DNA of 64,000 nucleotides, from assembly GCA_934338065.1 (NCBI GenBank), contig CAKRGX010000001.1, forward strand, positions 185,085-249,084. The letters are read 5' to 3'. Positions within the stretch are counted from its first letter, which is position 1, and each line of letters starts with the position of its first letter. Positions 13,526 to 22,534 of the stretch are shown one piece after another. Under the pieces are notes generated by a model. That model made no database searches. It had not been told where the DNA came from and saw nothing but the letters and a program-made list of their open reading frames with translations. Made by a program: the position numbers and the translations under genes. Source of the stretch: an uncultured Eubacterium sp. (lineage in GTDB: Bacteria > Bacillota > Clostridia > Lachnospirales > Lachnospiraceae).

Positions 13526-14794
13526 ATGGCAGAAGAAAAATGTTATATGTGTATTGATCTAAAATCATTTTATGCATCAGTGGAATGTGTAGAACGAAAG
13601 CTGGATCCCCTCACAACCAACCTTGTCGTGGCAGATCCGACACGTTCTGAAAAGACAATCTGCCTTGCTATCTCACCCTCAATGAAGGCACTGGGTATTC
13701 CTAACCGATGCCGTGTTTTTCAGATTCCGGCAAGTGTTGACTATATCATGGCACCGCCAAGAATGAAACGATATATTGAATATTCCGCTGATATTTACAG
13801 CATTTATCTGAAATACATCGCAAAAGAGGATATCCATGTGTACTCCATTGATGAAGTTTTTCTTGATGTCACGAATTATCTGTCACTCTATAAAATGTCT
13901 CCTAATGAACTCGGTAAAACGATCATGGATGATATTCTTCACACGACAGGCATTACTGCCACCTGTGGTATCGGCACAAATCTTTATCTGGCAAAGATTG
14001 CCCTGGATATTACAGCAAAACATGTCGATGATCACATTGGTTACCTGACGGAGAGCAGTTATCAACAAAGTTTATGGAACCATCAACCAATTACTGACTT
14101 CTGGCGTATAGGCGCAGGAATAGCCAGACGGCTTTCTTCACTTGGAATTTTGACAATGGGAGACATCGCCCACTATGACGAAGATGCACTTTATAAGTTA
14201 TTTGGCATTGATGCGGAATTACTGATTGACCACGCCTGGGGCAAAGAACCAACAACGATTGCAGATATCAAGCATTACAAACCACAAAATAACTCTCTTA
14301 GCAGCGGGCAGGTTCTTCCTCGTGATTATGCATTTGAAGAAGGAGCGTTGATCATCAAAGAAATGTCAGACCTGCTTACCTTAGATATGGTAGACAAAGG
14401 TCTTATCACCTCTTCCATCACACTGCATGTTGGTTATTCGAATTTATATCAGAACAAACCGGCGCATGGAACTACCTCCTTAGAAACAGCAACTAGCTCA
14501 ACAAAACGACTGATGAACGAATGTGAAACACTTTACCGCCGTATTGTAAATCCTGCCGTCCCAATCCGACGTATTACACTTACGTACAACAACGTAGTAG
14601 AGGAAACTTATCAACAATACGATCTTCTTACCGATCCAATCGAACGAGAGCGGGAACACAGGCTTCAGCTTACTATTCTGGACATCAAAAAAAAATATGG
14701 AAAAAATGCACTCATGAAAGGTATGAATCTGCAAAAAGGTGCAACCGCCATTGAGCGGAATCAACAGATTGGAGGACACAAAAGTGGCGAATAA
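13526..14794 (+). CDS. Y-family DNA polymerase, UvrX/UmuC-like
   Basis: A 422-aa translesion polymerase. CIDLKSFYASVECVERKLDP supplies the first catalytic Asp, and YSIDEVFLDVT the second acidic pair. A helix-hairpin-helix region (GIGTNLYLAKIALD; FWRIGAGIARRL) and a little-finger region follow. The LKSFYASVECVERKLDPLTT form is closer to the UvrX/YqjW group of Firmicutes than to DinB. AACGAGGTG precedes the ATG. The 3' end overlaps a YolD-like gene by 11 bp, the usual partner of this polymerase type. No LexA box could be identified upstream. Confidence 0.9.
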   Translation: MAEEKCYMCIDLKSFYASVECVERKLDPLTTNLVVADPTRSEKTICLAISPSMKALGIPNRCRVFQIPASVDYIMAPPRMKRYIEYSADIYSIYLKYIAKEDIHVYSIDEVFLDVTNYLSLYKMSPNELGKTIMDDILHTTGITATCGIGTNLYLAKIALDITAKHVDDHIGYLTESSYQQSLWNHQPITDFWRIGAGIARRLSSLGILTMGDIAHYDEDALYKLFGIDAELLIDHAWGKEPTTIADIKHYKPQNNSLSSGQVLPRDYAFEEGALIIKEMSDLLTLDMVDKGLITSSITLHVGYSNLYQNKPAHGTTSLETATSSTKRLMNECETLYRRIVNPAVPIRRITLTYNNVVEETYQQYDLLTDPIEREREHRLQLTILDIKKKYGKNALMKGMNLQKGATAIERNQQIGGHKSGE

Positions 14795-15143
14795 CACTCC
14801 ACATATGCGGATGTCGCAGGCAGACCGCGCAAAACAGTTTATGCCGTTTGCCGCACTTAAAGGACTTCCGGAAGCCCTGGCACAGAAAGAAAAAATTCTT
14901 GTTCCCAGGAAAGAATTATCAGAAGAATATCGCGATGAATTAGATCGTCGATTCCGGCAGATCCGATACAAAGATATTGTATCGATCGTGTATTATGACG
15001 AGGAAGATTCCGGTCAACAGCTCCTGTCACAAAAAAAGATAACCGGCATGGTATCTAAGATTGACACCACCGCCGGCTATATACAGATCGTTCATACAAA
15101 AATTTCTTTTGATACAATCACAGAGATTGAGTTGGCGCATTAA
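14784..15143 (+). CDS. YolD-like protein
   Basis: A 119-aa protein of the YolD-like family, small proteins encoded next to UvrX-type polymerases and suspected to modulate them. The diagnostic block is MSQADRAKQFMPFAALKGLPE, and the C-terminal part (SIVYYDEEDSGQQ, GMVSKIDTTAGYIQI) forms the predicted beta-rich domain. The start is GTG 14784, 7 nt after GGAGG inside the end of the polymerase gene, giving an 11-bp overlap and likely translational coupling. It overlaps tail-to-tail by 4 bp with the nitroreductase gene. Confidence 0.85.
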   Translation: MANNTPHMRMSQADRAKQFMPFAALKGLPEALAQKEKILVPRKELSEEYRDELDRRFRQIRYKDIVSIVYYDEEDSGQQLLSQKKITGMVSKIDTTAGYIQIVHTKISFDTITEIELAH

Positions 15144-15676
15144 TGAAAGGTAATGATATCTTCCGGTGATTTTCTTTTCGGCATATCCGGATTCTGTTCG
15201 CCATAACCAAGTGCAATAACTGATACAATCGTCTCAGCTTCCGGAATTTGTAATGTCTCACGAATCTTTGCCTCATCACGGATTCCCATGATCAATGTAT
15301 CTAACCCCATTTCCTTTGCTTTCAGAACAAAGTTTTCATTATGCAGCCCCAGGTCATAAAATCCCCAGCCATTACCGGCTTCGTTATCCGGCTGTCCCTC
15401 ACGATTAAATCCTGCCCTGTTTGCCACGAAAGTTGTAACAACAAGAGCCGCTCCTTCCGCATTTTTCGCATTAAATTCCGGAAGACAATCCGAAAGCATT
15501 TTCTTTGTCATCTCATCGGACAATACAACATGATATCTGGCAGTCTGGGAATTTTTCCAGGATGGCGCCAGAATAGCAGCGCTTACCAATTCCTCTACCT
15601 GCTCTTTGCTAACTTTCTTTGCTGCATCATACTTGCGAACACTTCTTCTCGCCTCTAATACTTTTTGTAATTCCAT
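15140..15676 (-). CDS. Nitroreductase-family flavoprotein
   Basis: A 178-aa FMN-dependent oxidoreductase fold. RRSVRKYDAAKKVS (FMN phosphate contacts near the N-terminus), AAILAPSWKNSQTARY and the C-terminal VSVIALGYGEQNP are family hallmarks. Substrate is unknown; relatives reduce nitro-aromatics or quinones with NAD(P)H. GGAGG lies before the ATG. It is convergent with the YolD-like gene and lies downstream of the hybrid kinase on the same strand. Confidence 0.88.
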   Translation of the reverse strand: MELQKVLEARRSVRKYDAAKKVSKEQVEELVSAAILAPSWKNSQTARYHVVLSDEMTKKMLSDCLPEFNAKNAEGAALVVTTFVANRAGFNREGQPDNEAGNGWGFYDLGLHNENFVLKAKEMGLDTLIMGIRDEAKIRETLQIPEAETIVSVIALGYGEQNPDMPKRKSPEDIITFH

Positions 15677-15709
15677 TTTATTGCCTCCTTGAATAATTTA
15701 TTTTTAATT

Positions 15710-18466
15710 TTATAACTCGCATATTTTTTCTTTTGGCAGCCAGCGGCGGAAAATCTGATACGCCTGCTCCAGTATAATAGGTTTCGACAGATAATCATCC
15801 ATTCCCTGATGGAACAACTCTTTCTTATTATCTGTCATAATATCTGCCGTTAGTGCAACAATCGGAGTCTTTATATTCTGGTTATCTGTCATCCCGCGTA
15901 TCTTTTGCGTTGTCTGAACGCCATCCAATCCCGGCATATAATAGTCCATAAAGATAATATCATACTTATTTTCTCTTGTCTTATTAATCGCTTCATAACC
16001 ATCGTTTGCCAGATCAACTTTCACACATAACGGCCGGAACAAAGCCTGTGCCACCTTGAGATTAATCCTTGTATCATCAACAATCAATATGTTTGCTTCC
16101 GGCGCCGTAAACGGTTTGGCATCTGCCGGATCATCTTCTCCCTCTTCATACATGAAATCTTCCAGCCTGCCAGCCGGACGCCAGTCCATAACCTCCTGTA
16201 TAACCGTAAAAGAAAATGTACTTCCCTTGCCATACTCACTGTCAACGTCAACTTCTCCATCCATCAGATCTACCAATTGCTTACTGATAGCAAGCCCCAG
16301 ACCGGTCCCCTCTTTGTGATGGTTTGTCTTCGTGTCAACTTGTACATAAGATTTAAACAGTTTGCCAATATCCTCTTCTTTAATTCCTATTCCGGTATCT
16401 TTTACTGAGAATTTCATCCGGCAGGTAGTTTCATCTATCTTCTCATAATCAAAGTAAATATCAACCGAGCCTTCATCCGTATACTTTATCGAATTGGTAC
16501 AGAAATTGATCATCACCTGCTTTAAACGGACAACATCACCTTTTAATCGGGAAGGAAAATTCTCCGAAATGTGAAGTGATAAATTCAGCTTATTGTTATT
16601 TCTTGCTTTAATGATCTCCATCAAATCATTAACCATAGACAGCGTATGATATTTTTCTGTCACAATATCAATCTTTCCTGCTTCAATCTTAGAAAAATCA
16701 AGAATATCATTAACGAGGGACAACAGCCCAAACGAAGATGACTGAACCGTTTTCAGACATTTTCTGATGTTATCATCCATATCCTCCCTAAGAGCAACTT
16801 CTGTCATTCCCACAATCGCATTCATCGGAGTCCGGATCTCGTGTGTCATCGTAGACAGAAACAGACTCTTTTCCTTATTCGCTTGTTCCGCATGAAGTTT
16901 TGTAATATAAGCAGATATCATATTAACAACTTCGGATAACAATATCTTATCCACTAATGTATATGGGGTATCCTCATACTTGTCAAAATATACAGCTCCA
17001 TTATAATCACCATCGGTTAACGTTGGTATCCAGAGAGAAGCACCAAGAACCGCATCCTGCACTTTCGTATCAATTCGCAGCCATCTGTCCCTGCCACAGG
17101 AATAAATCTCATGTTTCGGATTCACCTCAATATATCCATATTGATCATAAATACGGGCAATGGCCGAAATCGCCTCCCTGCCGATATCTTTCATAAATTC
17201 TATCAGTTCCATATCTTTTCTTACATTCCACTGATATGTTAGTTCATTCGTTCCATCCGTAAGATCGGTTTCAAATACCCCGATCCGGTCAAGGAGAAAG
17301 AACGATGCAATCTGCGCCAGAACTTCTTTTAATGTTGCATCCAGATCTGCCGTATATTTCAAGGAATCCATCATTCTAACAAGGAACTGGTGTCCCCTTG
17401 CCAGCTTTGCAAATTCTTCCTCGCCGAATTCCTGACTGCCATCCATGATATAATCATAGAAGGACTTCTTCTTTTCCTGTAGCACATCCAGATACATATC
17501 GGAAACACGTTGCTTCTGCAGGCTTGCCTGTGTCACTTTTACCTGGGTGATATCGTGCATCTTACCTATTACACTAACCAGTTTTTCCCCATCACGCATC
17601 AAAAAACTCTCGCAAGAATACCACAAAGGGACCACAACTCCGTCCTCTTCATATGAAAAATCTAATTCATACTTTCGAATTCCTTCTTCTGTACTCTCCA
17701 TCAACTGGTTCATAAATTTCTGCATCTGTGGATACTTACTCACCATATCGTCGTACTTTTTAACCTCGATCGGAATATTTTCCACGCCTTTTTTTGCATA
17801 GATTGAGCGATTGGCAGAATATTTTCCCTCTTCCAACCAGTATTGGAAGATAACATCCTCAGTTCCTTCTACCAGAAGCTGATAACGATAATCCTGTTCC
17901 TTTAACTGAATGTACGAATCATGCTGTTTCTTCATAATTGATATCGCGCGGTTCATAATCTGGCTCAAAAAAAGCGCTATAACAATATACTCAATGGAAA
18001 ATCCAATCATATAAGCAATAAACGTCTCATTATGGCTCCATCCTTTATAAATGACTTCCATCTTTCCTGCGGAATTGATATAGACAGCAATGCTCATAAT
18101 TATGTAAGAAAAGGTTGCACATATAATTGTAAACTTATGATCAAAATACAGACAACTCGCAACCGGTACCGCTACAAACGTGATATAAATACCAATACCA
18201 TTAAAACATCCCAGAAGTCCGACTAATAATGCCATCCAGAAAAACATATAATACTTTAAAAATTCATCCGGGACACCACACTGGTACAAAATGATCGGAG
18301 AAAATGTTGTAATAAGTCCTACACTTGCTATAATAGCAACCAATGACGATGAAAAAGTAAATATATCTATAGCATTTAATATTAAAAGTGATATCATGGA
18401 AAACGAGCAAAAGGCAAGTGTTACTGCTATTTTCCGATTTATCTTTTTCGTATTACTCTCTAACAT
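15710..18466 (-). CDS. Membrane-bound hybrid sensor histidine kinase/response regulator
   Basis: A 918-aa signalling protein. Residues about 15-180 hold several membrane helices. A PAS-like domain (about 190-310), coiled linker, GAF-like domain (about 375-525), HisKA with STMTHEIRTPMNA (phospho-His), HATPase_c with NFCTNSIKYT, DTGIGIKEED and GTGLGLAISK, and a C-terminal receiver with VDDTRIN and IIFMDYYMPG (phospho-Asp) follow. The signal sensed is unknown. AGAAAGG precedes the ATG, which lies within the last codons of the upstream EAL gene (14-bp overlap), tying kinase synthesis to a c-di-GMP phosphodiesterase. No output regulator is adjacent. Confidence 0.92.
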   Translation of the reverse strand: MLESNTKKINRKIAVTLAFCSFSMISLLILNAIDIFTFSSSLVAIIASVGLITTFSPIILYQCGVPDEFLKYYMFFWMALLVGLLGCFNGIGIYITFVAVPVASCLYFDHKFTIICATFSYIIMSIAVYINSAGKMEVIYKGWSHNETFIAYMIGFSIEYIVIALFLSQIMNRAISIMKKQHDSYIQLKEQDYRYQLLVEGTEDVIFQYWLEEGKYSANRSIYAKKGVENIPIEVKKYDDMVSKYPQMQKFMNQLMESTEEGIRKYELDFSYEEDGVVVPLWYSCESFLMRDGEKLVSVIGKMHDITQVKVTQASLQKQRVSDMYLDVLQEKKKSFYDYIMDGSQEFGEEEFAKLARGHQFLVRMMDSLKYTADLDATLKEVLAQIASFFLLDRIGVFETDLTDGTNELTYQWNVRKDMELIEFMKDIGREAISAIARIYDQYGYIEVNPKHEIYSCGRDRWLRIDTKVQDAVLGASLWIPTLTDGDYNGAVYFDKYEDTPYTLVDKILLSEVVNMISAYITKLHAEQANKEKSLFLSTMTHEIRTPMNAIVGMTEVALREDMDDNIRKCLKTVQSSSFGLLSLVNDILDFSKIEAGKIDIVTEKYHTLSMVNDLMEIIKARNNNKLNLSLHISENFPSRLKGDVVRLKQVMINFCTNSIKYTDEGSVDIYFDYEKIDETTCRMKFSVKDTGIGIKEEDIGKLFKSYVQVDTKTNHHKEGTGLGLAISKQLVDLMDGEVDVDSEYGKGSTFSFTVIQEVMDWRPAGRLEDFMYEEGEDDPADAKPFTAPEANILIVDDTRINLKVAQALFRPLCVKVDLANDGYEAINKTRENKYDIIFMDYYMPGLDGVQTTQKIRGMTDNQNIKTPIVALTADIMTDNKKELFHQGMDDYLSKPIILEQAYQIFRRWLPKEKICEL

Positions 18467-20354
18467 TTTTTTCCTTTCTCTTCGCTTTCTTAAAATTTTT
18501 TAAAAATTCGATAAATTCATCCATCGGAAGCGGTCGTGAATAATAAAATCCTTGTATGTAATCTATTCCTTCCTGATTCATTCCCTGTTGTTCTTCCTCT
18601 GTCTCAATTCCCTCTGCCACCAGTTTAAGATCCATGTCATGCGCCATATTTACAACCGCTCTGACGACATGCTTTGCCTTCGGTGACATAAAAAACGCCT
18701 TTGACATATCATAATCCAGTTTAACCGTCGATACCGGCATCTCAACAACATACATGAGATTTGATTCACCTTTTCCAAAATCATCTAAGGAAAAAGAGAA
18801 CCCATAATCAATCAATTCTTTCATATTTTCTAACAATTTCGCTCTGGCACTGATCGAAGCGGTCTCCGTAATCTCAAAATTAATCAGACCAGGATCAACA
18901 TCATATTTTTCAATGATTGAAATAAGTTTATCCGCCAGATCACTATTCTCACACTGAATAACAGAAAGATTTATCTCTATATAGCATAAACCATATTGCT
19001 GTATATCATTTTCCTTTAAAAACTGACACACTTTTTCGATGACCCGTTCACCCAGCTCAAGAATCTGACCACTGTCCTCAGCAATCGGAATAAAAGTTCC
19101 CGGTGCGATCAATTTCCCATTTTTCTTTCTGATACGAACCAGTGCCTCAGCAGATATAAAGCATTTTTTCTTATTAGAATAGATTGGCTGCAGGAAAACT
19201 TCCACCCGGTCCTCTGCCAGGGCACATGTAATCTCCTGCTGAACAAGATAATGATCTTTATATTCTTTTATCATTTCATGATCTGCGGTGAAAATCTGAC
19301 CATTATTTTCTATATGTTCTGACCGGATATGCGAGAGGAAATGAGAAAACTCATACACATCACCAAAATCATCCGTCAACGGAGCAAGAATAAGTTTTGT
19401 GTTTTTACGGAAGGTATCCGTGCAGCAAAACTTCTCTATTATCTTTTCCCCTGCAGCTTTCAGGCTGTCTTCATTCTTGCTGATCAGCATAAGGCCGTAC
19501 GATATATTTTTAAATACCCGTATATCCTGATAAGGATATATCAGGCGAAGAATCTTCTGCAAAACCTCATAAGCATCTAATCCCTGATCTTCCAGCACAT
19601 TCGAATTTTCAAATGAAATATCCAGTACACTAACGCGAGTCTGATCCTCCAGCATAGCTTTTAAATATTCTGTAAGTGCATAAGAATTAAAGCAACCCAA
19701 TCTTCGTTCATGATACACCTCCGGATTTTCCATAATGGCAAAGAGTATCAACACGCCAATAGAACTGGCAAACCCTACGATCAATAAACTATTATTAAAA
19801 AACTGAATAACCGCACTCATAATCCAGATTACCATCCACATAATAACAGCAAATGCCCTTCGTGGGTTTAAACGTTTATAAAAAGCTCCTGCCAATATAA
19901 GCGTTGTTACTATATAAATTGCCACCAGAATATATACACATATGACAGCGTGTCCATATGTATAAATCTGATTTCCCTGATTATAAATGTGAATGGGAAA
20001 AAGAAACGTAACCAAACTAGCCATTAGCGTAAAAATGGATATTTTGTAATCAATCTTCCGATGATCTTTTTTCGGACAAAGATCTGCCAGTACATAGACA
20101 AGCGCTGCATTCGCTGCCCAGATCAATGTAATGACATAACACTTACATATCAGCCGAACCAAAATTAAAGGCAGACTCTCTGAATAATAGATAGCACATA
20201 AAGAAAGGATGTCTAATAACGCACTGACGATAATAATACATAAAGCCCTATAAAAAAGTCGTTCTTTATATAATTTTAAAGTTTTGTGACTTTTGTAAAA
20301 AATAAATATCAACAGCAGAATGATTAAACCACAAATCTGAAATCGTGTATTCAT
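18453..20354 (-). CDS. Membrane EAL-domain c-di-GMP phosphodiesterase
   Basis: A 633-aa protein with about seven N-terminal membrane helices (to about residue 210), a degenerate GGDEF-like region (about 220-370, no GGDEF motif) and a complete-looking EAL domain. Catalytic and metal-binding motifs are SAEALVRI (EAL), EINLS, NFEITETAS, FSLDDFGKG (DDFG), KLDYDMSKAF and VAEGIETEEEQ, so hydrolysis of cyclic-di-GMP is likely. GAGGAGGATG precedes the ATG. It overlaps the downstream hybrid kinase gene by 14 bp, so the pair acts as one unit and probably links an external signal to c-di-GMP turnover. Confidence 0.9.
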   Translation of the reverse strand: MNTRFQICGLIILLLIFIFYKSHKTLKLYKERLFYRALCIIIVSALLDILSLCAIYYSESLPLILVRLICKCYVITLIWAANAALVYVLADLCPKKDHRKIDYKISIFTLMASLVTFLFPIHIYNQGNQIYTYGHAVICVYILVAIYIVTTLILAGAFYKRLNPRRAFAVIMWMVIWIMSAVIQFFNNSLLIVGFASSIGVLILFAIMENPEVYHERRLGCFNSYALTEYLKAMLEDQTRVSVLDISFENSNVLEDQGLDAYEVLQKILRLIYPYQDIRVFKNISYGLMLISKNEDSLKAAGEKIIEKFCCTDTFRKNTKLILAPLTDDFGDVYEFSHFLSHIRSEHIENNGQIFTADHEMIKEYKDHYLVQQEITCALAEDRVEVFLQPIYSNKKKCFISAEALVRIRKKNGKLIAPGTFIPIAEDSGQILELGERVIEKVCQFLKENDIQQYGLCYIEINLSVIQCENSDLADKLISIIEKYDVDPGLINFEITETASISARAKLLENMKELIDYGFSFSLDDFGKGESNLMYVVEMPVSTVKLDYDMSKAFFMSPKAKHVVRAVVNMAHDMDLKLVAEGIETEEEQQGMNQEGIDYIQGFYYSRPLPMDEFIEFLKNFKKAKRKEKNVRE

Positions 20355-20497
20355 ATCACATCCTCCTCTCCTGCTTTCTATTTAATCATAGCCACTATCC
20401 GATTGTCAACGCTTTCATTTTACCTTTTCTTATGCTAATTGCATATTTTTTGTTATTAATGCCCATACTATCACAAAACCTATAAGGAGGCTAATTT

Positions 20498-20956
20498 ATG
20501 CAATTAACAGAACAGGAAAAAACAGTTATCAAAGATCTTCAGACCCAGGAGCAGACTTGTATTGAAAAATACCGCTTTTATGAGTCATCTGCCAAAGATC
20601 CGGAATTAAAAAATCTGTTTCACCGTATTGGTGATGAAGAACAGGAACACTTCGATTCCCTCAGTCAGGTATTAAAAGGTGATGTTCCTGATGTTCAGGC
20701 CGCCAGAAGCGGAATGGAAGATTTCAAACCATCCACAACGTATGCTTCCGGTAACAATTCAGAGGATAAACGCCATGACCAGTTTCTTTGCACAGACTGT
20801 ATTGCAACAGAAAAACTTGTGTCCGGTACCTACAACACCGAATTATTCTCATTTGGCGCTGCTGCGATCCGCCGGTTACTCAATCACATTCAGACAGAAG
20901 AGCAGAATCACGCTGAAATGATCTACAAATACAAAACAGCAAACGGTATGGCATAA
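20498..20956 (+). CDS. CotF-like, ferritin-fold spore coat-type protein
   Basis: A 152-aa helical protein with two ferritin-like halves: EQTCIEKYRFYESSAKDPEL with DEEQEHFDSL, and CTDCIATEKLVSGTYNTELF with HIQTEEQNHAEMIYKY. This matches the coat-F family found in spore-forming Firmicutes. Despite the family name, a role in the spore coat is not proven here. AAGGAGG precedes the ATG. It is a single-gene unit ending in a strong terminator shared with the convergent GH43 gene. Confidence 0.78.
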   Translation: MQLTEQEKTVIKDLQTQEQTCIEKYRFYESSAKDPELKNLFHRIGDEEQEHFDSLSQVLKGDVPDVQAARSGMEDFKPSTTYASGNNSEDKRHDQFLCTDCIATEKLVSGTYNTELFSFGAAAIRRLLNHIQTEEQNHAEMIYKYKTANGMA

Positions 20957-20985
20957 CGTACTTTGTGCATTGTATACTCAAGAAA

Positions 20986-21014
20986 GCGAAGGGTAACATT
21001 CCGGTACCCTTCGC
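20986..21014. terminator. Terminator shared by CotF-like and GH43 genes
   Basis: GCGAAGGGTA (20986-20995) pairs perfectly with TACCCTTCGC (21005-21014) around a 9-nt loop. A T-rich tail (AATTCTTTT) follows on the plus side. Confidence 0.85.
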
Positions 21015-21021
21015 AATTCTT

Positions 21022-22374
21022 TTACATAAAAGCCTGTTTTAATGCCTGTAATTCTTTCTTTGTAATACGGAAGATCGTTCCATGACGTTTCTTTAGCTGA
21101 TCGAAGGAATACTCATCCGAAGCCAGCAATTTCCAGGATTTCCTTTCATTCTTTGCATCTTCCATATCTGTCGTTTTAAGTGGCAGATATCCGCCATCAA
21201 CCATATATTGATCTGCCATGATCCCATATTCCGGAACAGCCGGATCTGCCCAGTCTTTTTTGTTATACTGAAATAATTCCGGTCCTTCCAGATCGCCATT
21301 ATTCAGCCCCCTGATTGAGAGTCCCGATATATCTAGTCCCAGTTCATCCAGATCAAGTACTTTTTTCCAACTGTCCGGATCTAACAAAGACTTCGTCTTC
21401 ATGATCCGAATACCGCCATTCTCCTCATCATTACCGCCATCTTTCGATGCGCTGTAATAAACATCTCCCACTTTTAGTACAGTGGTATCGATAATCTCCC
21501 TTTCCATCCCATTTTTTTCCCCATCTATTTGATTATCAATGAATATTCTCGTATCAGAAAAATGGACAAAATCTCTTGTCGCAACATAATAAATAGCATT
21601 TGGTTTTACCTTATGCTTCGTAGCCGGATTCATAATACTGGAAGCAAAGAAAATAATATATTCTCCTGTCTCATCATCATAGATCATCTCCGGTGCCCAT
21701 GCCATCCCGGCATTTTCCGGTGCCACATCCATCATCTTAGGCTCTTTCCAATGTACAAGATCCGTGGACTCCCACAAGATCAGATACCGGCTTCCCGTCG
21801 TACTGGCATCACAATATCCCTGTTCGTTCTGCAGCCAGCCCCCCCGGTGAAAGATGCTGAGATCTGTAGCTACAAGAAAGTAGCGGTCCCCTTCGTGGGA
21901 ACGATAAAGATAGGGATCGCGGACCCCTTTCTCCCCAACATCACTAACCAGTACCGGTCTGCCATCATTCATATCTTTAAAGTTTAAACCATCTTCACTG
22001 ATGGCAAAATAAATCTGCTCGCCCTTATCACTGCCTTCTCCGATAAAATGCCCAAACAAATATCCCTCATAATCTTCTTCCTCAATCGGTTCCGGTGCCT
22101 GCAGCACAGTAACTTCGATTTTCTTCTCGGCAGTTTCCTCTCCCAAAGCGATCGTGGCTGTCAATAGAACCTTTTTCTCCTTCTGTCCCCTGGTAACTAC
22201 TCCTGCTTTCAATTTCCCCTGATCTTTATCCGTGATGACCGCGGCATCACTGCTCTTCCATGAAATCCGCGCTTCACCCAGCTCTTCCGGCAACGTAATA
22301 TTACCACGGATTTCCGACGCATCCGGAATACAGATTTCCTCTAATACCTTTTGCATTTTTTCTGAATAACTCAA
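21022..22374 (-). CDS. GH43 family arabinofuranosidase/xylosidase-like enzyme with Ig-like domain
   Basis: A 450-aa protein with an N-terminal atrophied bacterial Ig-like domain (about 1-100, with ISWKSSDAAVI and GVVTRGQKEKKV) followed by a five-blade beta-propeller of GH43 type. VRDPYLYRSHEGDRYFLVA holds a conserved Asp, and GMAWAPEMIYDDETGEYIIF a conserved Glu, as in GH43. Predicted substrates are arabinosyl or xylosyl oligosaccharides. TTG 22374 is preferred because AGAGGTGA lies just upstream, while the ATG at 22389 has none. No signal peptide is encoded, which is unusual for a protein with this Ig module. It is divergent from the second CE1-type esterase. Confidence 0.82.
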   Translation of the reverse strand: MSYSEKMQKVLEEICIPDASEIRGNITLPEELGEARISWKSSDAAVITDKDQGKLKAGVVTRGQKEKKVLLTATIALGEETAEKKIEVTVLQAPEPIEEEDYEGYLFGHFIGEGSDKGEQIYFAISEDGLNFKDMNDGRPVLVSDVGEKGVRDPYLYRSHEGDRYFLVATDLSIFHRGGWLQNEQGYCDASTTGSRYLILWESTDLVHWKEPKMMDVAPENAGMAWAPEMIYDDETGEYIIFFASSIMNPATKHKVKPNAIYYVATRDFVHFSDTRIFIDNQIDGEKNGMEREIIDTTVLKVGDVYYSASKDGGNDEENGGIRIMKTKSLLDPDSWKKVLDLDELGLDISGLSIRGLNNGDLEGPELFQYNKKDWADPAVPEYGIMADQYMVDGGYLPLKTTDMEDAKNERKSWKLLASDEYSFDQLKKRHGTIFRITKKELQALKQAFM

Positions 22375-22420
22375 GTCGTCACCTCTCATGTCTTTTTTTC
22401 TACCATATCATATTTTCCTA

Positions 22421-22448
22421 TTGTATACAACACCATCTATGATATACT
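22421..22448 (+). promoter_or_regulatory. Probable promoter for second CE1-type esterase
   Basis: TTGTAT (22421-22426) and TATACT (22443-22448) are separated by 16 nt, with a TGA extension before the -10. Confidence 0.4.
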
Positions 22449-22534
22449 TATAAATGTTTGCAGGAATTGCAAAAAATGAACGCATCCGGCAAACATCTAT
22501 TAATGTTAAACAATAACGAACACAGGAGGGAATC

